64,000 nucleotides of DNA, taken from assembly GCF_016623615.1 (NCBI RefSeq), contig NZ_JAEHFX010000002.1:1-64000 (forward strand), read 5' to 3'. Origin of the DNA: Adhaeribacter terrigena. Its GTDB lineage: Bacteria > Bacteroidota > Bacteroidia > Cytophagales > Hymenobacteraceae. Within the stretch, counting starts at the first letter, position 1. Each line of letters starts with the position of its first letter. The notes under the pieces are model-generated. The model saw only the letters and a list, made by a program, of their open reading frames with translations, ran no database searches and was not told where the DNA came from. The position numbers were made by a program, and so were the translations under genes. This document shows positions 48,535 to 57,186 of the stretch, piece by piece.

Positions 48535-49416
48535 GTGGCACACTATTCCATTAAAGAACTGGAGCATCTTTCGGGCATTAAAGCGCATACCATTCGGATC
48601 TGGGAGCAGCGGTATGCTATCCTGTCGCCCAAGCGGACCGAAACCAATATCCGGTTTTACGATGATGCCGACCTGAAGAATATCCTGAATGTTTCTTTGC
48701 TGAACGAACGCGGGTTTAAAATTTCGAAGATCGCGAAAATGAAACCTGACCAGATCTCGGCCGAAATTATGGCGCTTTCCGAAGTGCCCGGCGACAATCA
48801 GGGCCAGGTTAATGCACTGATCGCAGCCATGCTGGATCTAAACGAAGAACATTTTGAAAAAGCACTTAACAAACCCATTCTGCAGCTCGGTTTCGAACAG
48901 GCTATTTTACAGGTGGTTTATCCGTTCCTGAGCAAGATCGGCATTCTGTGGCAAACCAATAATATCTGTCCGGCGCACGAGCATTTTGTGTCTAACCTCA
49001 TCCGCCAGAAACTGATCGTGGCCATCGACGGGCAGGTTTTAGCACCTTCTGCCACTTCCGAAAAATTCCTGCTTTATTTGCCCGAAGGCGAACTGCATGA
49101 ACTGGCGCTGCTTTTCATGAATTACCTGCTGCGTGCCCGCAAGCATCACGTTTTGTACTTGAGCCAGAACCTGCCTTTTGCTGACCTGGTGCGGGCTTTT
49201 GAGTATTACCAGCCGCAGCATATCGTAACGGTGCTTACTTCTTTTCCGGAACGGGACCAGGTGCAACATTACCTGGATAAACTTGCGCAGCAGTTCCACC
49301 GGACCCGGATATTGGTTTATGGGCACCAGACGCAATATAATTTCTTGAAATTCCCGGAAAACATAAAAAAGTTGCAATTCATTTCCGAATTTATTGATGC
49401 TGTTAGCCCTGCCTGA
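48535..49416 (+). CDS. CarH/LitR-like MerR regulator with B12-binding domain
   Basis: 293 residues, GTG start. N-terminal MerR helix-turn-helix (IKELEHLSGIKAHTIRIWEQRY), a four-helix cap (about 85-165) with the CarH signature W-x9-EH (Trp139, Glu149-His150), then a cobalamin-binding Rossmann-like domain in which ExHxx is present as E186-L-H188. CarH proteins hold adenosylcobalamin in the dark, repress carotenoid genes, and release DNA in light. Position 140, which in Thermus CarH is the histidine that captures cobalt after light, is Gln here. Target sites are probably those upstream of the sigma factor and crtI. Confidence 0.88.
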   Translation: MAHYSIKELEHLSGIKAHTIRIWEQRYAILSPKRTETNIRFYDDADLKNILNVSLLNERGFKISKIAKMKPDQISAEIMALSEVPGDNQGQVNALIAAMLDLNEEHFEKALNKPILQLGFEQAILQVVYPFLSKIGILWQTNNICPAHEHFVSNLIRQKLIVAIDGQVLAPSATSEKFLLYLPEGELHELALLFMNYLLRARKHHVLYLSQNLPFADLVRAFEYYQPQHIVTVLTSFPERDQVQHYLDKLAQQFHRTRILVYGHQTQYNFLKFPENIKKLQFISEFIDAVSPA

Positions 49417-49651
49417 GGGCTGGCTCATTTTATTCTGGAGAAAAGCTCCCTCTTTCGGGTTTGTAAAATCCCGATGCAAGCTTTTGCAGGTTTATTGCCC
49501 AGTATCTTCACTTCAAAAGTTTGAAATGTAGATTTATAAGCCCGCTACCGGTTTTTTTTAATATAAATACCTGAAAAAGAGGGTTACGGGCCCTTTATTT
49601 CGGAAATTATAGAATCCATTTTGCTTGCCAGACTTCCTGGCTTATCGGTCT

Positions 49652-49681
49652 TACTTTTTCCAGCCTAAATCATAGCGTTTT
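49652..49681 (-). repeat. 30-bp uptake-signal-like repeat
   Basis: Exact minus-strand core (TAGCGTTTT) and distal arm TACTTTTT. Intergenic, remote from any start codon. Confidence 0.7.
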
Positions 49682-49899
49682 CTAAGTTTGTTTTACTTTT
49701 TTAGGCAAATCTTCCAATTTTATACTTTTTTTTTTAGGCTATTGGCTAGCAGTTTCACGCTTATCCCCTAATAATTGCCAATTGCTGCAATCCGAGCAAA
49801 GATTTATTTCGTTACTCCCTAACCGAAGCGAAGATTCTGCTATGTGGTAGCTCTTCTATGCGCCGAATTTTTTCTTATTTCCACAGGCCTTATATTTTA

Positions 49900-49935
49900 T
49901 TTTGTTTAAGTAATGTTTTATAAAATTAAACAAAA
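49900..49935. promoter_or_regulatory. Inverted repeat, candidate operator
   Basis: TTTTGTTTAA (49900-49909) and TTAAACAAAA (49926-49935) are exact complements, with an internal palindrome TTTTATAAAA. It lies 65 bases before the sigma factor. A MerR-type dimer or tetramer such as CarH could bind here; this is inference. Confidence 0.5.
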
Positions 49936-49951
49936 ATTTGGCTTTATTTTA

Positions 49952-49967
49952 AATTGTCCGTACAATT
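49952..49967. promoter_or_regulatory. Inverted repeat AATTGT-N4-ACAATT near the sigma factor start
   Basis: Perfect 6-bp arms, 33 bases before the ATG at 50000. The sequence AATTGTTTCA overlapping its right arm (49964-49973) recurs at 50558-50567 at the start of crtI. Confidence 0.5.
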
Positions 49968-49999
49968 GTTTCAGAATGTAAACTTAATTCCTAAACATC

Positions 50000-50512
50000 A
50001 TGACTGCCGTAGAATTTACCAACCAGGTTCAGGAAATATCTGTTACGTTACGGCCGGCGGCCATGACGCTGACCCGCGATGCCGACGATGCCCGCGATCT
50101 GGTGCAGGAAACCCTGTTGAAAGCGCTTCTGAACCGCGATAAATTTAAGGCCGGCACCAACATGAAAGCCTGGCTTTACACCATAATGCGCAATACATTC
50201 ATTAATAATTACAATAAAATAACCAAGCGCAGTACCAAAATAGACAGCACCGACTATTTTCAGTATTATACCACCGACGATAGCTTTATTACTTATAACC
50301 AGGCTACCGCCACGTTTATGATGGCCGATATAAACCGTGCCATTGCGGGTTTAAACGAAGATTTCCGGAAGCCTTTTGTGATGTATTACATTGGCTACAA
50401 GTACCTGGAAATTGCCGATCAGCTCCAGATTCCGATTGGTACCGTGAAAAACCGCATCCATATTGCCCGGAAAGAGCTTAAAAAATACCTGAAAATTTAT
50501 AGTACAAACTAG
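50000..50512 (+). CDS. ECF-type RNA polymerase sigma factor
   Basis: 170 residues with only sigma regions 2 and 4: DADDARDLVQETLLKALLN and KAWLYTIMRNTFINNYNK in region 2, and YLEIADQLQIPIGTVKNRIHIARKEL (helix-turn-helix) in region 4. It lies between the CarH-like regulator and crtI, an arrangement in which a light- or stress-responsive sigma factor drives carotenoid genes. No anti-sigma gene is adjacent. Confidence 0.93.
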   Translation: MTAVEFTNQVQEISVTLRPAAMTLTRDADDARDLVQETLLKALLNRDKFKAGTNMKAWLYTIMRNTFINNYNKITKRSTKIDSTDYFQYYTTDDSFITYNQATATFMMADINRAIAGLNEDFRKPFVMYYIGYKYLEIADQLQIPIGTVKNRIHIARKELKKYLKIYSTN

Positions 50513-50554
50513 GAAACTGCAACGTTCGTTTTTGTTTTCCGTTTAATATTTATT

Positions 50555-50568
50555 GTGAATTGTTTCAC
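50555..50568. promoter_or_regulatory. Palindrome at the crtI start, shared with the sigma factor promoter
   Basis: GTGAATTGTTTCAC has complementary GTGAA/TTCAC arms and shares AATTGTTTCA with 49964-49973. If crtI starts at the TTG at 50600, this would lie in its leader and could be an operator. Confidence 0.4.
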
Positions 50569-52075
50569 AGAAATTTCTACATCCGATTTAGCTTTCAATT
50601 TGCAGCCTAAAAAAGTAATAGTAATTGGGGCCGGTTTTTCCGGGATTTCAGCCGCTACCAGCCTGGCCCGTAAAGGGTACGAAGTAACAGTACTCGAAAA
50701 GAATGAAGGTCCGGGAGGAAGGGCGCGGGTTTTCCGGGAACAGGGTTTTACTTTTGATATGGGGCCAAGCTGGTATTGGATGCCCGATATCTTTGAAGCC
50801 TATTTTCAGAAATTCGGTCGCAAGCCTGCTGATTATTATGAATTGGTGCGGCTCGATCCTTCGTATACCGTTATTTTTGGCGAAAACGATTTTATGCCGG
50901 TGCCTGCCGGCTTGCCTGCTTTAAAGAACTTATTCGAAAGTCTGGAAAAAGGCAGCGGCGCGAAACTGGAAAAGTTTATGCAGCAGGCTGCTTACAAATA
51001 CCAGGTTGGCATGCAGAAACTGGTATACAAACCCGGCCGTTCCTTCTCCGAATTCCTGGATCCCAGACTGCTCGCCGACATTATGCGGATGGATATTTTC
51101 AGCTCGATCCGGAGGCATATCGGTAAATATTTCCGCAACCCAAAGATCGTACAGCTCATGGAGTTTCCGGTGCTTTTTCTGGGTGCCGTTCCGGAAAATA
51201 CGCCCGCCCTTTACAGCCTGATGAACTATGCCGATATGGCGCTGGGAACCTGGTACCCAATGGGCGGCATGCATAAAATTGTGGAAGGCATGGTGAAGCT
51301 GGCGGAAGAAGAAGGGGTGCAGTTTAAATATAACCAGGCGGTGCAGGAAATCGTGCTGGAAAACGGTAGGGCTACGGGCCTGAAAACTGCCGCTGGCTTG
51401 CTGACAGCCGATATTCTGGTGGCTGGGGCCGATTACCAGCACGTAGAAAGCAAACTGCTGCCGGAAAAATTCCGTAGCTATACGCCCGAATACTGGAATA
51501 ACCGCGTTTTAGCGCCTTCTTCGCTTATTTTTTACCTGGGCATAAACAAAAAACTGCAGAATCTGACCCATCATAACCTGTTCTTCGACGAAGATTTCGG
51601 GCCGCACGCGCAGGAAATTTATGAGGATCCGGCCTGGCCCAAAAAACCGCTTTTCTACGTTTCCGTGCCTTCTAAAACCGATGATTCGGTAGCGCCGCAA
51701 GACTGCGAAAACCTGTTCATTTTAATTCCGGTAGCGCCCGGCTTAACCGATACCGAAACCATTCGTGAAAAATACTACCATTTGGTAATGGACCGGCTGG
51801 AAAAACTAACCAAGCAAAATATTCGGGAACACGTAGTTTACAAACGCAGCTACGCGCACAATAATTTTATTCAGGATTACAATGCTTTTAAAGGCAACGC
51901 TTACGGCCTGGCCAACACGCTTATGCAAACCGCCATTTTAAAGCCCGGCCTGAAAAGCAAAAAAGTAACAAATCTGTATTATACCGGCCAGTTAACAGTG
52001 CCGGGGCCGGGGGTGCCGCCTTCGCTTATCTCGGGGCAGGTTGTAGCCGAAGAGATCGCCAAAGAATATGGATAG
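50555..52075 (+). CDS. crtI: Phytoene desaturase CrtI
   Basis: 506 residues from the GTG at 50555, or 491 from a TTG at 50600 (LQPKKVIVIGAGFSG), which agrees better with CrtI N-termini. FAD-binding GAGFSGISAATSLARKGYEV ; GPSWYWMPDIFE; C-terminal YYTGQLTVPGPGVPPSLISG typical of bacterial carotenoid desaturases. It converts phytoene to lycopene in the membrane. It carries an exact-core 30-bp repeat at 51360-51389. The GTG lies inside a small palindrome (50555-50568). Confidence 0.94.
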   Translation: MNCFTEISTSDLAFNLQPKKVIVIGAGFSGISAATSLARKGYEVTVLEKNEGPGGRARVFREQGFTFDMGPSWYWMPDIFEAYFQKFGRKPADYYELVRLDPSYTVIFGENDFMPVPAGLPALKNLFESLEKGSGAKLEKFMQQAAYKYQVGMQKLVYKPGRSFSEFLDPRLLADIMRMDIFSSIRRHIGKYFRNPKIVQLMEFPVLFLGAVPENTPALYSLMNYADMALGTWYPMGGMHKIVEGMVKLAEEEGVQFKYNQAVQEIVLENGRATGLKTAAGLLTADILVAGADYQHVESKLLPEKFRSYTPEYWNNRVLAPSSLIFYLGINKKLQNLTHHNLFFDEDFGPHAQEIYEDPAWPKKPLFYVSVPSKTDDSVAPQDCENLFILIPVAPGLTDTETIREKYYHLVMDRLEKLTKQNIREHVVYKRSYAHNNFIQDYNAFKGNAYGLANTLMQTAILKPGLKSKKVTNLYYTGQLTVPGPGVPPSLISGQVVAEEIAKEYG

Positions 52076-52175
52076 TGATTCGTGATTTATGATCAGCGAT
52101 AAGTTTTCCTCATGAAAAATACATTGCTGATCAGAAATGAAAACCGAACGGAAATAACCGGAGCGGGGTGGTAAC

Positions 52176-52205
52176 TACTTTTTTCGCCCAAAAGTGTACC
52201 GATTT
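52176..52205 (-). repeat. 30-bp uptake-signal-like repeat
   Basis: Minus-strand core with one mismatch (TACCGATTT), distal arm TACTTTTTT. Between crtI and crtB. Confidence 0.55.
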
Positions 52206-52271
52206 ACTGCCGGCATTTATTAATAGATCACTGCTAATTACTATTCATTAAACCCTAATCGCCAATAAAAG

Positions 52272-53105
52272 ATGGAGCTTTTTAACCAGACCAGTTTAGA
52301 ATGCAGCCGCCTGATCACGCAGCGCTATAGCACCTCGTTTACGCTGGGCATTAAAACATTAGATAAGAAGTTCCATTTCCCGATCTACGGTATTTATGGG
52401 TTTGTGCGTTTCGCCGACGAAATTGTGGATACTTTCCATGCTTTCAACCGCGAAAAACTTTTTCACGAATTCCGGGAAAGTACCTGGCTGGCCATCGAAA
52501 ATAAAATAAGCCTGAACCCGGTGCTGCACGCTTTTCAGTTGGTGGTGCATGCGTATAATATCGATCGGGTTTACATAGAAGCCTTTCTGAAAAGCATGGA
52601 AATGGACCTGGACGAAAAGCAATATTGCCGCGAACTTTACGATGAATACATTTACGGCTCCGCCGAAGTAGTGGGTTTAATGTGTTTGCAGGTTTTTTGC
52701 GAAGGCGATAAAACGAAGTTTGAAAGCCTGAAAGAAGCGGCGCGCAGTTTGGGGGCGGCTTTCCAGAAAGTGAATTTCCTGCGCGATATTAAAAGCGATT
52801 TTCAGGACCGCGGCCGCGTGTATTTTCCGAAAGTAAATTTTCACGGCTTCGATAATCTGGCAAAAAATGAGATAGAAGCCGATATTGAAGCTGATTTTGA
52901 AAAAGCGTACGCTGGCATTTTAGCCTTGCCGAAATCGGCGCGCATGGGGGTGTACCTGGCCTATATTTATTACCGCAAACTTTTCCGGAAAATAAAAGCC
53001 TTGCCGGCATCCCGGATTCTGAACGAACGCGTGCGCGTACCCGATAATGCGAAGCTCGCTTTGCTGCTGGGGTCCTATGTAAGATACCGACTGAATACCA
53101 TCTAA
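52272..53105 (+). CDS. crtB: Phytoene synthase
   Basis: 277 residues. Both aspartate-rich Mg-binding motifs of squalene/phytoene synthases are present: FADEIVDTF (about 46-54) and NFLRDIKSDFQDRGRVYFP (about 170-188). It joins two geranylgeranyl diphosphates to phytoene. The next gene begins at the base after its stop codon, so translation is probably coupled. Confidence 0.95.
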   Translation: MELFNQTSLECSRLITQRYSTSFTLGIKTLDKKFHFPIYGIYGFVRFADEIVDTFHAFNREKLFHEFRESTWLAIENKISLNPVLHAFQLVVHAYNIDRVYIEAFLKSMEMDLDEKQYCRELYDEYIYGSAEVVGLMCLQVFCEGDKTKFESLKEAARSLGAAFQKVNFLRDIKSDFQDRGRVYFPKVNFHGFDNLAKNEIEADIEADFEKAYAGILALPKSARMGVYLAYIYYRKLFRKIKALPASRILNERVRVPDNAKLALLLGSYVRYRLNTI

Positions 53106-53624
53106 ATGATATTGTTCTTTACTTTCTGGAGCTTTTTCCATAGCGTTTTTGCCGCGCAGGAAATCAATATTCCGGCCCTCCGTCAATTGTTTTACGAAGC
53201 CCGCGACAGCGAAAAGAAAGCAGATTTGCTGTTTGAGAAAATAGGGAACTACGGCGGGAAGGAAGGAATTCTGATCGCGTATAAAGCCGGCGCTTATGCC
53301 CTGAAAGCCAAATATGGCGCTAACCCGCTGAATAAACTTAAAAATGTGAAAAAAGCACAGCAATATTTTTCGGAGGCAGTGCAACGCGACCCGCAAAACC
53401 TGGAAATCCGATTCATGCGCTACGCCGTAGAAGTGCAAACGCCAGATTTTATTGGCTATAGCGAACACGTGAATGAAGATAAGAATTTGCTGCTGAATGG
53501 TTTAAGGAAGTTTCCCAATTCGGGATTTACCCTGGAAACCGCTACCATTGCGCGCGATTTTATGCGGCAGTATTGCGAATGCTCGGAGCAGGAAAAGCAA
53601 TTCGTGCAACAATTAAGGCTATGA
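53106..53624 (+). CDS. Unknown exported protein in the carotenoid cluster (paralogue 1)
   Basis: 172 residues. Signal peptide or anchor 1-18 (MILFFTFWSFFHSVFAAQ), then an all-helical domain with TPR-like character. It is paralogous to the gene at 53747: both contain LRxLxYxA, then NPLNKLKNVKKAQQYFSEAV (here) / GPYSKLKHLKNSAALFDQAV, and a shared core (xEIRFxRYxVE). I know no function. The position between crtB and the lycopene cyclase suggests a role with carotenoids, perhaps in membrane placement. Its signal peptide codons contain an exact-core 30-bp repeat (53120-53149). Confidence 0.7.
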   Translation: MILFFTFWSFFHSVFAAQEINIPALRQLFYEARDSEKKADLLFEKIGNYGGKEGILIAYKAGAYALKAKYGANPLNKLKNVKKAQQYFSEAVQRDPQNLEIRFMRYAVEVQTPDFIGYSEHVNEDKNLLLNGLRKFPNSGFTLETATIARDFMRQYCECSEQEKQFVQQLRL

Positions 53625-53746
53625 GCCCGGCAAAACAAGCAATTAGCTGCAATGTTTCGTTAGTGCATTAAAAACCTACGTGAAAGTTTCAGCCAACAAG
53701 GCAACCAATCCGTAAAAATAAAGGTTAATCGGTAAGAGGACATCCG

Positions 53747-54310
53747 GTGGTTACCAGGGTTTTATGGTTTTTAATTGTTGGCGTTATGGGAATGATTTTA
53801 CTTTATATCTTTTTGAGCTTCGGAGCCGGGCGCGGCACCACAGAAGCCTATAAAGTTTCGGAATTACGCACGTATTATCAGAAAGCAAGTAAATGTGCCG
53901 AAACCGGCCAGTCGTTCCATAAACTAATGGCCCGATACGAAGGCAAGGAACCCGTAATTCTGGGATTTAAAGCGGTTTCGGAAGCAATAATGGCCAAACA
54001 TGCCTGGGGGCCGTACAGCAAACTGAAGCACCTGAAAAATTCGGCCGCTTTGTTTGATCAGGCCGTAAAATTGGATGCCGATAACCCGGAGATCCGGTTT
54101 CTGCGCTACACAGTAGAATATTATATTCCGCGTTACCTCAACCTGAGCAGCCACGTGGAACAAGATAAAATAATGGTAATGAATAGCCTGTTGAAATATC
54201 CGAAATCGGGCCTAGATGCAGAATCCTATAAACTGATGCGTGACTTTCTGCTGACTTCCGACCATCTGAATGAAACTGAAAAACAACAACTCCGAACTGT
54301 AAAAACCTGA
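53747..54310 (+). CDS. Unknown exported protein in the carotenoid cluster (paralogue 2)
   Basis: 187 residues, GTG start. One N-terminal membrane helix (about 5-25) and a helical domain of about 130 residues paralogous to the preceding gene (conserved EIRFLRYTVEYY, HVEQDKIMVMNSL, PKSGLDAES). The cysteine content and the charge differ between the two. Its TGA stop overlaps the ATG of the lycopene cyclase by one base (TGATG), so it belongs to that operon. Confidence 0.72.
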   Translation: MVTRVLWFLIVGVMGMILLYIFLSFGAGRGTTEAYKVSELRTYYQKASKCAETGQSFHKLMARYEGKEPVILGFKAVSEAIMAKHAWGPYSKLKHLKNSAALFDQAVKLDADNPEIRFLRYTVEYYIPRYLNLSSHVEQDKIMVMNSLLKYPKSGLDAESYKLMRDFLLTSDHLNETEKQQLRTVKT

Positions 54311-55002
54311 TGTATATTTATTTATACCTGAATTTGTTTACCATATTTTTCCCGCTGGCGCTTTCCTTCGATAAGCGCGTGGCATTTTATAAAACCTGGC
54401 CGGCATTGTTTCCGGCCATTTTTGTAAACGCTGCCGTTTTTATTCCCTGGGATATTTATTTCACGCAGCGCGGCATCTGGGGCTTCAATCCGGAATATTT
54501 GCTGGGAATAAACATTTTTGGCTTGCCTCTGGAAGAAGTGATGTTCTTTTTTACCGTGCCTTATGCCTGCCTTTTCATTTATCAATGCCTGAATGTGTAT
54601 TTCGGCGAAAGCATTTTTCAGAAACACGCCCGGGTTTTTACCTTCGTTCTGATAGCGTTTTTAGCCATTCTGGCTGCGGTTAATTTGCCCCGCCTTTACA
54701 CTTCGGCTACGGCGGTTTTCCTGATCGTAATGTTTGTGCTGCATTTTAAATTGTTTGGTTTTGCTTTGCTGGGAAAGTTTTACCGGGCGTATCTGGTGCA
54801 TTTAATTCCTTTTCTGCTCGTTAACGGCGTACTTACAGCTATTCCTATTGTGTGGTACAACAACGATTTTAACCTCGGCCTGCGGGTCTACACCATTCCT
54901 ATAGAAGATTCCTATTATTCCATGCTCTTGCTCTTATTGCCGGTTACGGTTTTCGAATTGATCCGGGCGAAACGGAAACATTTAGCAGTAAATACTGTTT
55001 AA
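54310..55002 (+). CDS. crtYcd: Lycopene cyclase, CrtY-cd (CarR) type
   Basis: 230 residues, about seven membrane helices in two related halves. Each half carries the lycopene cyclase domain motif: GLPLEEVMFFF (about 77-87) and the second-half PIEDSYYSMLLL (about 198-209). In Gram-positive bacteria the halves are separate proteins (CrtYc, CrtYd); here they are fused as in Bacteroidota and archaea. It closes lycopene ends to beta rings. Confidence 0.92.
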   Translation: MYIYLYLNLFTIFFPLALSFDKRVAFYKTWPALFPAIFVNAAVFIPWDIYFTQRGIWGFNPEYLLGINIFGLPLEEVMFFFTVPYACLFIYQCLNVYFGESIFQKHARVFTFVLIAFLAILAAVNLPRLYTSATAVFLIVMFVLHFKLFGFALLGKFYRAYLVHLIPFLLVNGVLTAIPIVWYNNDFNLGLRVYTIPIEDSYYSMLLLLLPVTVFELIRAKRKHLAVNTV

Positions 55003-55028
55003 TTAATTAAATTTAACTTTAGACAGAC

Positions 55029-55874
55029 ATGCAAAACCTCCGCATACAGATCGATCCCGGTTCCGGCTTTTGTTTCGGTGTGATCTATGCCATTCAGATG
55101 GCGGAAGATATGCTGGATGAGCAAGGCTATTTATATTGCCTCGGCGATATTGTACACAACGACGAGGAGGTGCAACGCCTGGAAAAACGTGGCTTACGCA
55201 TTATCGATCACGCAGCTTTTAAGGACCTTCGTAATGAAACGGTGCTGATCAGGGCGCATGGCGAACCGCCTCGTACTTACCAGACCGCGCTGGAAAATAA
55301 CCTGCGGCTGATTGATGCTTCTTGCCCGGTAGTGTTAAAATTGCAGAACCGCATTAAGGCATCGCACGATAAAAACGAACAGATCTACATTTACGGCAAG
55401 CATGGTCATGCGGAAGTGCTGGGTTTGCTTGGCCAGACGCAAAATGAAGCCGTGGTTTTTGAAAGTATGGATGAGCTTTTGCAGCACGACCTTCCGGAAA
55501 ATATTACGCTTTACAGCCAGACCACCAAAAGCACGCACAATTTTTATCATGTAAAAGGCACGCTCGAAACCGCCGGGTATAAAGTTGAAGCCAACGATAC
55601 CATTTGCCGGCAGGTAAGCAACCGCGACAAAGAGCTCCGTAAATTTGCGCAGCAGTTCGATAAAGTAATTTTTGTTTCGGGCACCAAATCTTCCAACGGT
55701 AAAGTGTTGTTTAACGTTTGCAAGGAAACCAACCCGAATACCATTTTCATTTCAGCGGTAGATGAACTCGATAAAAACTGGTTTGCACCTGGCGAAAGCG
55801 TTGGAATCTGTGGTGCTACGTCTACGCCCATGTGGCTGATGGAGGATGTGCAGCGGGCCTTGCTTTCATTCTGA
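55029..55874 (+). CDS. ispH: 4-hydroxy-3-methylbut-2-enyl diphosphate reductase
   Basis: 281 residues. The three [4Fe-4S] cysteines are present: GFCFG (Cys15), ASCPVV (Cys99) and TICRQ (Cys193), plus the HGHAEV histidine. It makes IPP and DMAPP, the last step of the MEP pathway. Lying directly after the lycopene cyclase gene, it supplies precursor for the same carotenoid pathway. Confidence 0.95.
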   Translation: MQNLRIQIDPGSGFCFGVIYAIQMAEDMLDEQGYLYCLGDIVHNDEEVQRLEKRGLRIIDHAAFKDLRNETVLIRAHGEPPRTYQTALENNLRLIDASCPVVLKLQNRIKASHDKNEQIYIYGKHGHAEVLGLLGQTQNEAVVFESMDELLQHDLPENITLYSQTTKSTHNFYHVKGTLETAGYKVEANDTICRQVSNRDKELRKFAQQFDKVIFVSGTKSSNGKVLFNVCKETNPNTIFISAVDELDKNWFAPGESVGICGATSTPMWLMEDVQRALLSF

Positions 55875-55928
55875 GAATATTTATTTTATGATCTTGCCGG
55901 AAACGCTGGAGTCTTACAGATTCATCTG

Positions 55929-55958
55929 AAAGCGCTATGGTTTTAAAGCAAAAAACTC
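55929..55958 (+). repeat. 30-bp uptake-signal-like repeat
   Basis: Core AAAGCGCTA (one mismatch), GGTTTT and CAAAAAACTC. Just upstream of the VOC gene. Confidence 0.6.
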
Positions 55959-55970
55959 TAACCTGAATTT

Positions 55971-56462
55971 ATGGCTGAAAAATACATTATTCCGGCTGAA
56001 ACCCGCATCGGGCACGTGCATTTAAAAGTGGCCGATCTGCAGCGCGCCATGGATTTTTATTGCGATCTGCTGGGCTTTGAACTCATAACCATGTACGGCG
56101 ATCAGGCAGCTTTTATTTCGGCGGGAGGCTACCACCATCACATTGGTTTAAATACCTGGTATAGCAAAGACGGCCCACCGGCGCCAAAAAACAGCGCCGG
56201 GTTGTTTCATACGGCCATTTTGTACCCTACCCGTAAAGATCTGGCAGCTATTTTCACTCGGCTGCACGACCATAAGTATCCGCTTACCGGTGCTTCCGAT
56301 CACGGCGTTTCCGAAGCCTTGTACCTGAACGATCCGGACGATAACGGGGTGGAACTTTACTGGGACAAACCGCGCGAGGTGTGGCCGAAAAAGGCGGATG
56401 GCAGCATTGATATGTACACCCGTCCGCTGGATTTGCAGGGTCTGTTAAGTACCCTGAAGTAA
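55971..56462 (+). CDS. VOC-family protein (glyoxalase/catechol dioxygenase-like)
   Basis: 163 residues. IGHVHLKVADLQRAMDFYCDLLGF at the start and DPDDNGVELYW near the end supply the typical metal ligands (His, Glu) of the vicinal oxygen chelate fold; the central AGLFHTAILYP gives another histidine. This looks like the CatE branch of catechol-2,3-dioxygenase-like proteins. Function in or beside the carotenoid cluster is not clear; 10 bases separate it from crtW. Confidence 0.88.
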   Translation: MAEKYIIPAETRIGHVHLKVADLQRAMDFYCDLLGFELITMYGDQAAFISAGGYHHHIGLNTWYSKDGPPAPKNSAGLFHTAILYPTRKDLAAIFTRLHDHKYPLTGASDHGVSEALYLNDPDDNGVELYWDKPREVWPKKADGSIDMYTRPLDLQGLLSTLK

Positions 56463-56472
56463 TTTATCTGAA

Positions 56473-57186
56473 GTGAGTTTCCGGAAGAAATATACAGGTG
56501 TTTTTATTGCGGCATTAATCGTAGCCGGCTGGTTTGGTTTACTGACTTTTTCGCTGCAATTCCCTACCGTTTTTACCCGGCCGTGGCCGTATATTTTGTT
56601 GCTGCTGCAAACCCATTTATACACGGGTCTTTTCATTACCGCCCACGATGCCATGCACGGCGTAGCGGCTCCCGGCAATAGAAAGCTGAATAATTTTATT
56701 GGTTTTGTGTGTGCGCTGCTGTTTGCTTTTAACTGGTATCCGCGGTTGCTGCCCAAACACCATCAGCACCACCATTTTGTAGCTACTGAAAAAGATCCTG
56801 ACTACCATGGCGGTAATTTCTGGCTCTGGTATTTTAGTTTTCTGAAGCAGTATATTACCTGGCCGCAAATGCTGGCAATGGCCGTTACCTTCAATCTTTT
56901 AAAGTATTTCTTTCCGCTGGAAAACGTGGTTTTGTATTGGATGCTGCCTGCCATTTTCGCCACGTTCCAATTGTTTTATTTCGGTACCTACCAACCCCAT
57001 AAAGGCGAACACGAAAACAAGCATAAATCAACTACCCTGAAACGAAATCACGTCTGGGCTTTTGTAAGCTGCTATTTTTTCGGTTATCACTACGAGCACC
57101 ACGATAAACCTTTCCTGCCCTGGTGGAAATTGTATCAGGAAAAAGATCTGCTAGCCAAGCAAAAAGTCGTTCCTAAACAACTTTAG
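56473..57186 (+). CDS. crtW: Beta-carotene ketolase CrtW
   Basis: 237 residues, GTG start. Histidine boxes of CrtW-type fatty-acid-desaturase-fold ketolases: HDAMHG (about 58-63), HHQHHH (about 95-100) and YHYEHHDKPFLPWW (about 212-225), with membrane helices between. It introduces 4-keto groups; with CrtZ this would yield astaxanthin-like pigments. An exact-core 30-bp repeat lies in the first helix codons (56544-56573). Its stop overlaps the convergent next gene by 4 bases. Confidence 0.9.
   Translation: MSFRKKYTGVFIAALIVAGWFGLLTFSLQFPTVFTRPWPYILLLLQTHLYTGLFITAHDAMHGVAAPGNRKLNNFIGFVCALLFAFNWYPRLLPKHHQHHHFVATEKDPDYHGGNFWLWYFSFLKQYITWPQMLAMAVTFNLLKYFFPLENVVLYWMLPAIFATFQLFYFGTYQPHKGEHENKHKSTTLKRNHVWAFVSCYFFGYHYEHHDKPFLPWWKLYQEKDLLAKQKVVPKQL

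Larger units (their letters stand above)
49417..49999. other. Regulatory intergenic region before the ECF sigma factor
   Basis: 583 AT-rich bases without a gene. It contains one 30-bp repeat (49652) and, close to the sigma factor, two inverted repeats (49900-49935 and 49952-49967). The first half shows nothing else I can name. Confidence 0.55.
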
